Below are positions 25,548 to 34,309 of a DNA stretch of 64,000 nt, one piece after another. The notes beneath the pieces were generated by a model that was not told where the DNA came from, did not search any database, and saw nothing but the letters and a program-made list of their open reading frames with translations. Each line of letters begins with the position of its first letter. Position 1 is the stretch's first letter. The translations under genes and the position numbers were made by a program. The DNA lies in assembly GCF_044386045.1 (NCBI RefSeq), contig NZ_JBISCD010000036.1, positions 74,217 through 138,216 on the forward strand, given 5' to 3'. Origin of the DNA: Thalassobellus sediminis. Lineage in GTDB: Bacteria > Bacteroidota > Bacteroidia > Flavobacteriales > Flavobacteriaceae.

Positions 25548-28097
25548 TTATGACTCAGCAGGCTTTTCAGCTTTTTCAATAGAAATCTTTAACTCTTCAG
25601 ATTCTTTATCTAAATCAATTTTTATATTATCACCTTCTTCTAAATTTGAAGCTACAATTTCTTCAGCTAAAGCATCTTCAACATATTTTTGGATAGCTCG
25701 CTTCAATGGGCGTGCTCCATACTGCTTATCGAAACCTTTATCGGCAATATAATCTTTAGCACTTTCAGTAATTGTTAAGTTATAACCTAAAAGTTTAATA
25801 CGCGCAAGTAGCTTTTCTAATTCAATATCAATAATCTTATTAATATCTTCTTTTTCTAAAGCATTAAATACTACAACGTCATCAATTCTATTTAAGAATT
25901 CAGGAGCAAACGATTTTTTTAGAGCATTTTCAATAATACTCCTAGTGTTAGCATCTTCTTGAGCTTTTTGAGAGGCTGTTCCAAAACCAATACCTGTACC
26001 AAAATCTTTAATTTTACGAGCTCCAATATTAGAAGTCATAATAATAATGGTGTTTCTAAAATCAATTTTTCTACCTAAACTATCTGTTAAATAACCATCG
26101 TCGAGTACTTGTAAAAGCATGTTGAAAACATCTGGATGCGCTTTTTCAATTTCATCTAAAAGAATAACAGCGTAAGGTTTGCGTCTTACTTTTTCTGTAA
26201 GTTGACCACCTTCTTCGTAACCAACGTATCCTGGAGGCGCTCCAACTAATCTAGAAATAGCAAATTTTTCCATGTATTCACTCATGTCTATACGTACAAG
26301 TGATTCTTCGCTATCAAACAACTCACGAGATAATACTTTGGCTAACTGCGTTTTACCAACCCCTGTTTGTCCTAAAAAGATAAATGACCCAATTGGCTTA
26401 TTAGGATCTTTAAGTCCAGCACGGTTTCGCTGAATGGCTTTAACAACCTTTGCAACAGCTTGGTCTTGACCAATTACTTTCCCTTTTATAAGGTTTGGTA
26501 ATTCTGCAAGTTTATTAATTTCGGTTTGAGCAATTCTGTTTACAGGTACACCAGTCATCATAGAAACCACATCGGCAACATTGTCTTCGGTTACGACTTC
26601 ACGATGTTGTTTGGTGTCTTCTTCCCATTTTTCTTGAGCAGCTACAAGTTCTTTTTCAATGCGTTTTTCATCATCTCTAAGCTTTGCCGCTTCTTCGTAT
26701 TTCTGCTTTTTAACAACCGAATTTTTAGTTTCTTTAACCGTTTCTAGTTGTTTTTCTAATTCTAGTATTTGTTTAGGAACATCAATATTAGTTATATGAA
26801 CACGCGATCCAGCTTCGTCTAAAGCATCAATAGCTTTGTCTGGTAAGAATCGTTCAGTCATATAACGATTGGTTAATTTTACACAAGCTTCAATAGCTTC
26901 AGGTGTGTAATCAACATTATGGTGTTCTTCGTATTTGCCTTTAATATTGTTAAGAATTTCAATAGTTTCTTCTACCGTAGTAGGTTCTACTATTACTTTT
27001 TGAAAACGACGTTCTAAAGCACCATCTTTTTCAATATACTGCCTGTATTCATCTAAAGTTGTAGCACCAATACATTGTATTTCTCCTCTTGCTAAGGCTG
27101 GTTTAAACATATTTGAAGCATCTAAACTTCCTGTAGCACCACCTGCACCAACTATGGTGTGAATTTCATCAATAAAAAGAATAACATCATCATTTTTTTC
27201 AAGCTCATTCATAACAGCTTTCATGCGTTCTTCAAACTGTCCACGATATTTTGTACCAGCAACTAAACTAGCAAGGTCTAAAGTAACAACACGTTTGTTA
27301 AATAGAATACGAGATACTTTTCTTTTTACAATTCTGAGCGCTAAACCTTCTGCAATAGCAGATTTACCAACTCCAGGTTCACCAATGAGTAGCGGATTGT
27401 TTTTCTTTCTTCTACTTAAAACTTGAGATACACGTTGTATTTCTTTTTCACGTCCAACTACAGGGTCTAATTTGCCTTCTTCGGCCATAGCAGTTAAATC
27501 GCGTCCAAAATTATCTAAAACAGGGGTTTTAGACTTTTTATTTGTTTTTCCAGCTGGCGTATTAAAAATGTTGTCTTTTGAAGCATCTCCTTCGGGTGTA
27601 GTATCGTCATCTTGAAAAGATTCAGATTTTGGTTCTATATAATTATTGTCGTTTGTAATCATAAATTTAAATTGTTCTTTAACATTATCATAGTCAACTT
27701 TAAGCTTATTTAAAAGCTTGGTAGTGGGGTCGTTTTCATTTCTTAAAATACAAAGCAGTAAATGCGCTGTATTTATTGAGGTGCTTTGAAATAATTTTGC
27801 TTCTAAAAATGTGGTTTTTAGAGCGCGTTCTGCTTGTCTGGTAAGATGTAGATTCTTTTTTTGATTAGATGCTACTGTTATATTAGGGTTGGCAGGACTT
27901 AGTATTTCTACTTTTCGTCTTAAATGATTTAAATCAATATCTAAAGCATTTAATATGCTAATGGCTTTGCCATCTCCATCACGTAATAATCCTAGCATTA
28001 AGTGCTCGGTGCCAATAAAATCATGACCTAAACGTAAAGCCTCTTCTTTGCTAAATGCAATTACATCTTTTACTCTTGGGGAAAAATTATCATCCAT
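25548..28097 (-). CDS. clpC: ATP-dependent Clp protease ATP-binding subunit ClpC
   Basis: An 849-residue AAA+ unfoldase that feeds substrates to ClpP. Domains in order: a double Clp N domain (residues 1-145, FSPRVKDVIAFSKEEALRLGHDFIGTEHLMLGLL), a first AAA module with Walker A GEPGVGKS near residue 240, a UVR-containing middle domain (KKQKYEEAAKLRDDEKRIEKEL) that marks ClpC rather than ClpA/ClpB, and a second AAA module with GQTGVGKTQ near 575. The VGAPPGYVGYEEGGQLTE pore-loop region is present. A complete, single-gene unit with terminator. Confidence 0.96.
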   Translation of the reverse strand: MDDNFSPRVKDVIAFSKEEALRLGHDFIGTEHLMLGLLRDGDGKAISILNALDIDLNHLRRKVEILSPANPNITVASNQKKNLHLTRQAERALKTTFLEAKLFQSTSINTAHLLLCILRNENDPTTKLLNKLKVDYDNVKEQFKFMITNDNNYIEPKSESFQDDDTTPEGDASKDNIFNTPAGKTNKKSKTPVLDNFGRDLTAMAEEGKLDPVVGREKEIQRVSQVLSRRKKNNPLLIGEPGVGKSAIAEGLALRIVKRKVSRILFNKRVVTLDLASLVAGTKYRGQFEERMKAVMNELEKNDDVILFIDEIHTIVGAGGATGSLDASNMFKPALARGEIQCIGATTLDEYRQYIEKDGALERRFQKVIVEPTTVEETIEILNNIKGKYEEHHNVDYTPEAIEACVKLTNRYMTERFLPDKAIDALDEAGSRVHITNIDVPKQILELEKQLETVKETKNSVVKKQKYEEAAKLRDDEKRIEKELVAAQEKWEEDTKQHREVVTEDNVADVVSMMTGVPVNRIAQTEINKLAELPNLIKGKVIGQDQAVAKVVKAIQRNRAGLKDPNKPIGSFIFLGQTGVGKTQLAKVLSRELFDSEESLVRIDMSEYMEKFAISRLVGAPPGYVGYEEGGQLTEKVRRKPYAVILLDEIEKAHPDVFNMLLQVLDDGYLTDSLGRKIDFRNTIIIMTSNIGARKIKDFGTGIGFGTASQKAQEDANTRSIIENALKKSFAPEFLNRIDDVVVFNALEKEDINKIIDIELEKLLARIKLLGYNLTITESAKDYIADKGFDKQYGARPLKRAIQKYVEDALAEEIVASNLEEGDNIKIDLDKESEELKISIEKAEKPAES

Positions 28098-28359
28098 AAT
28101 AGGGTTCCTTTCTGCATTAAAAATACTAAAACATTTTACTTAAGGCAAAAACTATACCTTAAATTAATGTGAAAGTTGCTAATTGACGAAAAAAACTTTA
28201 AAAAATCAAAATTTAACTAGGCATACTTATTAACGAAAATGTAGGTCTAAATTGTTAATAAAAAGTCTCAAAAAACAGATATATATCATCTTTTCTGACT
28301 GATGGAATTAGTATATTAGCATGTTTTGAAATATTGATAAAAACTTAATTAAATTATAT

Positions 28360-30894
28360 ATGGCAGAAGGAGAAAAATTGATCCCTATTAATATTGAAGA
28401 TGAGATGAAATCGGCTTACATTGATTATTCAATGTCAGTTATTGTGTCACGTGCTTTACCAGATGTAAGAGATGGTTTAAAGCCTGTTCATAGACGTGTG
28501 CTTTATGGTATGCATGAACTAGGTATTAGAGCAAATTCGGCACATAAAAAGTCCGCAAGAATAGTTGGTGAAGTTTTAGGTAAGTATCATCCTCATGGTG
28601 ATACATCTGTATACGATGCAATGGTGCGTATGGCTCAAGAATGGAGTTTACGTTATATGCTGGTTGATGGACAAGGGAATTTTGGTTCTATTGACGGTGA
28701 TAGTCCAGCAGCAATGCGTTATACAGAAGCGCGTATGAAAAAAATATCTGAAGACATGTTGGCAGATATTGACAAGGAGACAGTAGATCATAAATTAAAT
28801 TTTGATGATACGCTACAAGAACCAACCGTTTTACCAACACGTATCCCAGGGCTTTTAGTTAATGGAGCATCAGGTATTGCTGTAGGTATGGCAACTAATA
28901 TGCCTCCTCATAACTTAACAGAAGTTGTAAATGGAACGATTGCTTATATAGAAAATAACGATATTGAAATAGATGAGTTAATTACTCATGTTAAAGCACC
29001 AGATTTTCCAACAGGAGGAACAATTTACGGTTACGATGGTGTAAAAGAAGCTTTTCATACGGGTAGAGGGCGTATTGTTATGCGAGCGAAAGCTAATATT
29101 GAAGAAGTTAATGGTCGTGAGTGTATCATTGTAGATGAGATTCCTTACCAAGTGAATAAAGCAGATATGATTAAGAAAACTGCTGACTTGGTAAACGATA
29201 AAAAGTTAGAAGGTATTTCTACTATTCGTGATGAATCTGATAGAAACGGAATGCGTATTGTGTACGTTTTAAAACGTGATGCTATTCCAAATATTGTATT
29301 GAATAAATTATACAAGTATACAGCGTTACAATCCTCATTTAGTGTAAATAACATAGCATTAGTTAATGGGAAACCTCAGTTGTTGAACTTAAAAGAATTA
29401 ATACATTATTTTGTTGAGCATAGACATGAGGTTGTTGTAAGAAGAACAACTTATGAGTTACGTAAAGCAGAAGAACGCGCACATATTTTAGAAGGATTAA
29501 TCATTGCTTCAGATAATATAGATGAAGTTATTAAAATAATTAGAGCGTCTTCAAATGCAGATGAAGCACGTGCTAATTTGATAGAACGTTTTAAATTATC
29601 AGAAATTCAAGCTAAGGCCATTGTTGAAATGCGTCTTCGTCAATTAACAGGACTAGAGCAAGACAAATTGCGTGCTGAGTATGACGAGATCATGAAAACT
29701 ATTATCGATTTAAAAGATATTCTAGACAGGAAAGAGCGTCGTATGGATATTATTAAAGGCGAATTAGAAGTTGTAAGAGATAAATATGGTGACGAGCGTC
29801 GTTCAGTTATTGAATATGCAGGTGGTGATTTAAGTATTGAAGATATGATTCCTGATGAAAAAGTAGTGATTACTATTTCGCATGCAGGATATATTAAACG
29901 TACTTCACTTACTGAATATAAAACACAAAATAGAGGAGGTGTTGGTCAAAAAGCATCAACAACTCGTAATGAAGATTTCTTAGAACATTTATTTGTTGGT
30001 ACCAACCATCAATATATGTTATTCTTCACTCAAAAAGGAAAATGTTTCTGGATGCGTGTTTACGAAATTCCAGAAGGTAGCAAAACATCTAAAGGTAGAG
30101 CTATTCAAAACCTTATAAATATAGAGCAAGACGATAAAGTGATGGCTTTCATTTGTACGCAAGATTTAAAAGATGAAGCGTATATTAATAGTCATTATGT
30201 AATTATGGCTACTAAAAAAGGTCAGGTTAAGAAAACATCGCTTGAGCAATATTCTCGTCCAAGAACAAACGGTATTAATGCTATCACTATTAAAGATGAT
30301 GATGTTTTATTAGAAGCTAAATTAACGACAGGAGAAAGTCAAGTAATGTTAGCATTAAAATCTGGTAAAGCCATTCGTTTTGAAGAAGCTAAAACACGAC
30401 CTATGGGACGTAGTGCTTCTGGAGTAAGAGGTATTCGTTTGCAAGATGAAAAAACGGATGAAGTTATTGGGATGATTGCTGTTGATGATATGGATAGTAA
30501 TGTTCTTGTAGTATCTGAAAATGGTTATGGTAAACGATCTAGTTTAGAAGATTATAGAATTACCAACCGTGGTGGTAAAGGGGTTAAAACTATCTCAATT
30601 ACAGAAAAAACAGGTAATCTAGTGTCTATTAAAAACGTTACAGACGAAGATGACTTAATGATTATTAATAAATCTGGTATTGCTATCCGTATGGCTGTTC
30701 AAGATTTGAGAGTTATGGGAAGAGCAACGCAAGGTGTTAAATTAATTAACCTTAAAGGAAGTGATTCTATTGCAGCAGTTGCAAAAGTAATGCATGATGA
30801 AGAAGGCGTTGAACCTGTTGATAATACTGATGCTGTAGAAGGTGGCACAACTCTTGATAATAATCAAGAAGAAGATATTAACACTGAAAATTAA
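28360..30894 (+). CDS. gyrA: DNA gyrase subunit A
   Basis: An 844-residue type IIA topoisomerase subunit that cuts and rejoins DNA during negative supercoiling. The N-terminus IPINIEDEMKSAYIDYSMSVIVSRALPDVRDGLKPVHRRVLYGMHELG and the catalytic tyrosine (about Tyr121) in AAMRYTEARM are intact. The C-terminal beta-pinwheel has GyrA-box-like turns (QNRGGVGQ, TNRGGKGVKT), and the acidic tail is EEDINTEN. The quinolone-determining segment reads HPHGDTSVYDAMVRMAQ. The gene is followed after 16 bp by a TPR-protein gene. Confidence 0.97.
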   Translation: MAEGEKLIPINIEDEMKSAYIDYSMSVIVSRALPDVRDGLKPVHRRVLYGMHELGIRANSAHKKSARIVGEVLGKYHPHGDTSVYDAMVRMAQEWSLRYMLVDGQGNFGSIDGDSPAAMRYTEARMKKISEDMLADIDKETVDHKLNFDDTLQEPTVLPTRIPGLLVNGASGIAVGMATNMPPHNLTEVVNGTIAYIENNDIEIDELITHVKAPDFPTGGTIYGYDGVKEAFHTGRGRIVMRAKANIEEVNGRECIIVDEIPYQVNKADMIKKTADLVNDKKLEGISTIRDESDRNGMRIVYVLKRDAIPNIVLNKLYKYTALQSSFSVNNIALVNGKPQLLNLKELIHYFVEHRHEVVVRRTTYELRKAEERAHILEGLIIASDNIDEVIKIIRASSNADEARANLIERFKLSEIQAKAIVEMRLRQLTGLEQDKLRAEYDEIMKTIIDLKDILDRKERRMDIIKGELEVVRDKYGDERRSVIEYAGGDLSIEDMIPDEKVVITISHAGYIKRTSLTEYKTQNRGGVGQKASTTRNEDFLEHLFVGTNHQYMLFFTQKGKCFWMRVYEIPEGSKTSKGRAIQNLINIEQDDKVMAFICTQDLKDEAYINSHYVIMATKKGQVKKTSLEQYSRPRTNGINAITIKDDDVLLEAKLTTGESQVMLALKSGKAIRFEEAKTRPMGRSASGVRGIRLQDEKTDEVIGMIAVDDMDSNVLVVSENGYGKRSSLEDYRITNRGGKGVKTISITEKTGNLVSIKNVTDEDDLMIINKSGIAIRMAVQDLRVMGRATQGVKLINLKGSDSIAAVAKVMHDEEGVEPVDNTDAVEGGTTLDNNQEEDINTEN

Positions 30895-30910
30895 ATTAAA
30901 TATTATTAAA

Positions 30911-32158
30911 ATGAAAAAACAAATTATTATAGCTTTAGCACTTTCTATTGGTGCATTTTCATTTGCCCAAAAAAAAGAATTGAAAGCGGTAGAAAAGGCT
31001 ATTAAAGGTAACAACTTTGCAGAAGCTAAAGCAGCTTTAAAACAAGCTGAAGGTTTAATGTCTGCAATGGACGAAAAGAGTAAAACAAAATATTACTATT
31101 TATTAGGGCAAGCTCTTTATGCAGGCGGAGCTGGATCAATGGATGATGTTGATAATGCTTTAGAAAGTTTAGAAAAAGCAGAAGGGGCATATGGCACTGA
31201 AATTGCTGCTTTAAAGCAAGAGATGGTAAATGGAATGTTAACTAAAGGAAACGCATCATATGAGAAAAAGGAGTTTTCAGATGCATCTAAGTATTTCGAA
31301 AAATCATATAGATTAAGTGAAAAAGACACGCTATTTCTTTATTATGCAGCAGCTACAGCTGTTAATGTTCAGGAATATGACAGAGCTATAGGTTTATATG
31401 AAGAACTTAAGGATTTAGGTTATACAGGTATCAAAAAAGAATTTTTTGCTACCAACAAGGAAACTGGAGAGGAAGAAGTTTTAGAAGAAGGTACAAGAGA
31501 TCTTTATGTTAAAGCTAAAAGTCATATTAATCCAGGAGAACGTGAAACAGAATCAAGAAAAGCTGAAATTGTTAAAAACATAGCACTTATTTATGTTAGC
31601 CAAGGTGAGGATGAAAAAGCTATTGTAGCAATGAAAGCAGCGAGAGCAGAGAGTCCTGACGATATTAATCTAATTCTTAGTGAAGCTAATGTTCATTACA
31701 AAATGGGTAATATGGATCAGTTTAAAGCTCTTATAAAAACTGCTACACAAATGGATCCTGAAAATGCTGAACTTCAGTATAACTTAGGTGTTGTATCGGC
31801 TGAAGCTGGAGAAAATGAAGAAGCTAGAGGCTATTATCAAAAGACTATTGAAATAGATCCAAGCTATATTAATGCATATATAAACCTTTCAGCTTTAGTA
31901 TTATCTAGAGAGCAGCCTCTTATTGAAGAGATGAATGGGTTAGGAACTTCTAAAGCAGATGATAAACGATATGATGAATTAAGAGAAGAGCGTCAAAACC
32001 TTTATAGAGAAGCTATTCCTTATTTATCAAAAGCTTTAGAAATTGATGCTAAGAATATTAATGCAGCTAAAACATTAATGAATATCTATAGTATTTTAGG
32101 AGAAACAGATAAATATAAGAGTATTAAAGAAACAGTAGATGCTTTAGAAGCAAACTAA
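30911..32158 (+). CDS. Secreted tetratricopeptide-repeat protein
   Basis: A 415-residue protein. Start set at ATG 30911 because MKKQIIIALALSIGAFSFAQ is a complete signal peptide; upstream in-frame codons overlap the end of gyrA. TPR-like helical repeats run through the protein, e.g. VEKAIKGNNFAEAKAALKQAE, KGNASYEKKEFSDASKYFEKSYRL, LYYAAATAVNVQEYDRAIGLYEELKDLGY and NAELQYNLGVVSAEAGENEEARGYYQKTIEIDPSYINAYINLSAL. It probably acts as a periplasmic scaffold. Specific partners are unknown. It may be cotranscribed with gyrA. Confidence 0.88.
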   Translation: MKKQIIIALALSIGAFSFAQKKELKAVEKAIKGNNFAEAKAALKQAEGLMSAMDEKSKTKYYYLLGQALYAGGAGSMDDVDNALESLEKAEGAYGTEIAALKQEMVNGMLTKGNASYEKKEFSDASKYFEKSYRLSEKDTLFLYYAAATAVNVQEYDRAIGLYEELKDLGYTGIKKEFFATNKETGEEEVLEEGTRDLYVKAKSHINPGERETESRKAEIVKNIALIYVSQGEDEKAIVAMKAARAESPDDINLILSEANVHYKMGNMDQFKALIKTATQMDPENAELQYNLGVVSAEAGENEEARGYYQKTIEIDPSYINAYINLSALVLSREQPLIEEMNGLGTSKADDKRYDELREERQNLYREAIPYLSKALEIDAKNINAAKTLMNIYSILGETDKYKSIKETVDALEAN

Positions 32159-32172
32159 TTTCTCTCTTATTT

Positions 32173-32217
32173 AGTGATATAAAAAAAGCCGCAATTTGCG
32201 GCTTTTTTTATATCACT
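32173..32217. terminator. Bidirectional terminator, 22-bp perfect stem
   Basis: 32173-32194 pairs exactly with 32196-32217 around one base; aaaaaaagccgca / tgcggcttttttt core. It overlaps the final codons and stop (32208-32210) of the leftward NlpC/P60 gene. Confidence 0.92.
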
Positions 32218-32957
32218 TTTTTAATTACACGTAATTTATGTGTGTGTATTTTTTTATCTACATTGTAAATACCTGAATGATCTAATCTATCAACTCTCAC
32301 TTTACCATGAGCGTGTATAATGTAGTTATCTTTCATTATAATACCAACATGAGTTATAACACCTTCATTATTATCAAAAAAAGCTAAATCACCAGGTTCG
32401 CTTTCTTCAATAAAACTTAAAGCTTCTCCTTGAGAGGCTTGTTGTGAAGCATCACGTAATAGTTTGTAGCCATTAAGTTTATAAACCATTTGTGTAAAGC
32501 CTGAGCAATCAATGCCAAAAGGGGTTTTTCCTCCCCATAAATAAGGAGTGTTTAAATATAAAAAAGCAGTTTGTATTAAGTTTTCTTTTGGAGTCTTACC
32601 TTCAACTATATTACCATCGTGGGAATGATTTAAAACAGATAATCCATTTAGTGAAGAGCCTAATACTATAGTATGTAATTGCTGATTATTGTCTTGAATA
32701 AATTCAACTAAATCAATACATATTTTTGGGGTTTCTTTGTTTAGTAATTTATATTGATCTTCCGTAATTTCTATGTATTGCTTATTATCAATCCAGCCTT
32801 CATAAGAATCAAAAGCAAGTCTTATTTTGCTCCAACTTTTACGTTGTTCTAAAATTTTGAAAATATCTCCATAAAGCACTTGAGATACAAGTTCACTAGT
32901 ATCTGAGGCTTCTTCTCTAAGAGGAACAATGCTTAAATTACAAATTCCGTACTGCAT
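32208..32957 (-). CDS. NlpC/P60 (C40) peptidase with SH3 domain
   Basis: A 249-residue cell-wall-type cysteine peptidase. N-terminal bacterial SH3 domain (residues 1-65, ICNLSIVPLREEASDTSELVSQVLYGDIFKILEQRKSWSKIRLAFDSYEGWID) followed by a linker and a C40 domain. The catalytic Cys151 is in GIDCSGFTQMVYK, preceded by the conserved YLWGGKTPFG. The catalytic His203 is in ITHVGIIM and the third polar residue is His215 or His217. No signal peptide is obvious. It is 12 bp downstream of the thiolase gene on the same strand. Confidence 0.92.
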   Translation of the reverse strand: MQYGICNLSIVPLREEASDTSELVSQVLYGDIFKILEQRKSWSKIRLAFDSYEGWIDNKQYIEITEDQYKLLNKETPKICIDLVEFIQDNNQQLHTIVLGSSLNGLSVLNHSHDGNIVEGKTPKENLIQTAFLYLNTPYLWGGKTPFGIDCSGFTQMVYKLNGYKLLRDASQQASQGEALSFIEESEPGDLAFFDNNEGVITHVGIIMKDNYIIHAHGKVRVDRLDHSGIYNVDKKIHTHKLRVIKKVI

Positions 32958-32969
32958 TAATTAATAAGC

Positions 32970-34148
32970 TTAATTACGTTCAATAACAATTGCAGATGCA
33001 CCACCGCCACCATTACAAATAGCTGCTGCACCAATTTTACTGTTATTTTGTTCTAAAACATTTAATAAAGTGATTAAAATTCTAACACCAGAACAGCCCA
33101 AAGGATGCCCTAATGATACAGCTCCTCCATTTACATTTACATTAGTGTCGTTAAGTCCAAGAATTTTCATGTTAGCTAAACCAACTATTGAAAATGCTTC
33201 GTTTAATTCGAAAAAATCAACATCTTTTATGTTTAATCCTGCTTTATTTAAAGCTTTAGGTAAAGCTTTTGCAGGAGCTGTTGTAAACCATTCTGGTTCA
33301 TGAGCAGCATCTGCATAACTTTTTATAGTAGCTAAAATTTTTAACCCCAGCTCATCTGCTTTTTCTTTACTCATTAAAATCATAACGCCAGCACCATCAT
33401 TAATTGTTGAAGCGTTAGCAGCAGTTACTGTGCCGTCTTTAGTAAAAGCAGGGCGAAGTTGTGGTATTTTATCTATTCTTACATTACTAAATTCTTCGTC
33501 TTTTGAAACTATGATAGGTTCTCCGCGTCTTTGAGGAACTTCAACAGGTATTATTTCATTATCAAATTTACCAGCTTCCCATGCAGCAGCAGATCTCGTG
33601 TATGATTGTATAGCGAAAGCATCTTGCTCTTGTCTAGAAAATTTATATTTTTTAGCGCAAGCATCAGCACAAATACCCATAGCGTTTTCGTCGTAAGCAT
33701 CAACTAATCCATCTTTTTGCATACCATCTATAAGCGATGTTGAGCCAAATTTTGTACCTGTTCTAGCATACAAGTAATGAGGAATTAAACTCATATTTTC
33801 CATGCCTCCAGCAACAATAATATTAGCATCCCCCAAAGCAATTGCTTGAGCCGCTTGCATAACAGCTTTCATACCAGATGCACAAACTTTATTGATGGTT
33901 GTACAAGGAACAGTATTAGGTATACCTGAAAAAATAGCTGCTTGTCTTGCAGGAGCTTGTCCTGTTCCTGCTTGAACTACATTACCCATAATTACTTCTT
34001 CAACTAATTCAGGGTTTAAATTTATTTTGTTTAATGCACCTTTTATGGCTGCTGCTCCAAGTTTTGGTGCCGAAATAGTAGATAAACCACCCATAAAACT
34101 ACCTATAGGTGTTCTTGCTGCGGCTACGATAACAACTTCTTTATTCAT
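32970..34148 (-). CDS. Acetyl-CoA C-acyltransferase (thiolase)
   Basis: A 392-residue thiolase II-type enzyme joining or cleaving acetyl-CoA units (acetoacetyl-CoA formation or the last step of beta-oxidation). The nucleophilic Cys89 lies in INKVCASGMKAV. The C-terminal catalytic elements are NEAFSIVG, the histidine in GGAVSLGHPLGCSGVRIL, and the second cysteine in GAAAICNGGGGASAIVIE. Length and order match the family. Whether it is biosynthetic or degradative cannot be decided from sequence, so I give no symbol. Confidence 0.94.
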   Translation of the reverse strand: MNKEVVIVAAARTPIGSFMGGLSTISAPKLGAAAIKGALNKINLNPELVEEVIMGNVVQAGTGQAPARQAAIFSGIPNTVPCTTINKVCASGMKAVMQAAQAIALGDANIIVAGGMENMSLIPHYLYARTGTKFGSTSLIDGMQKDGLVDAYDENAMGICADACAKKYKFSRQEQDAFAIQSYTRSAAAWEAGKFDNEIIPVEVPQRRGEPIIVSKDEEFSNVRIDKIPQLRPAFTKDGTVTAANASTINDGAGVMILMSKEKADELGLKILATIKSYADAAHEPEWFTTAPAKALPKALNKAGLNIKDVDFFELNEAFSIVGLANMKILGLNDTNVNVNGGAVSLGHPLGCSGVRILITLLNVLEQNNSKIGAAAICNGGGGASAIVIERN

Positions 34149-34250
34149 AATTAAATTAATTAGCTTAGTTGTAGGCGAAAATAATGATTTTTTGGTAGAA
34201 ATTTGAAAGATTCACGTATTATAAAAAATGGTTATAGCTTATAATTTTAT

Positions 34251-34258
34251 TACATTTG
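34251..34258 (+). promoter_or_regulatory. Possible -7 element (TACATTTG)
   Basis: Matches TAnnTTTG, 51 bp before the ATG of the 7TM-HD phosphohydrolase gene. No clear -33 TTTG. Confidence 0.3.
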
Positions 34259-34309
34259 AAATTAGTATTATAAGTGATTGTGTTACTACTGATGAAATAA
34301 AACAGATAG

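Noticed and set aside
30842..30910. N-terminal extension of the TPR protein into gyrA
   Set aside because: ATG 30911 starts a complete signal peptide; the upstream part overlaps the gyrA coding region.
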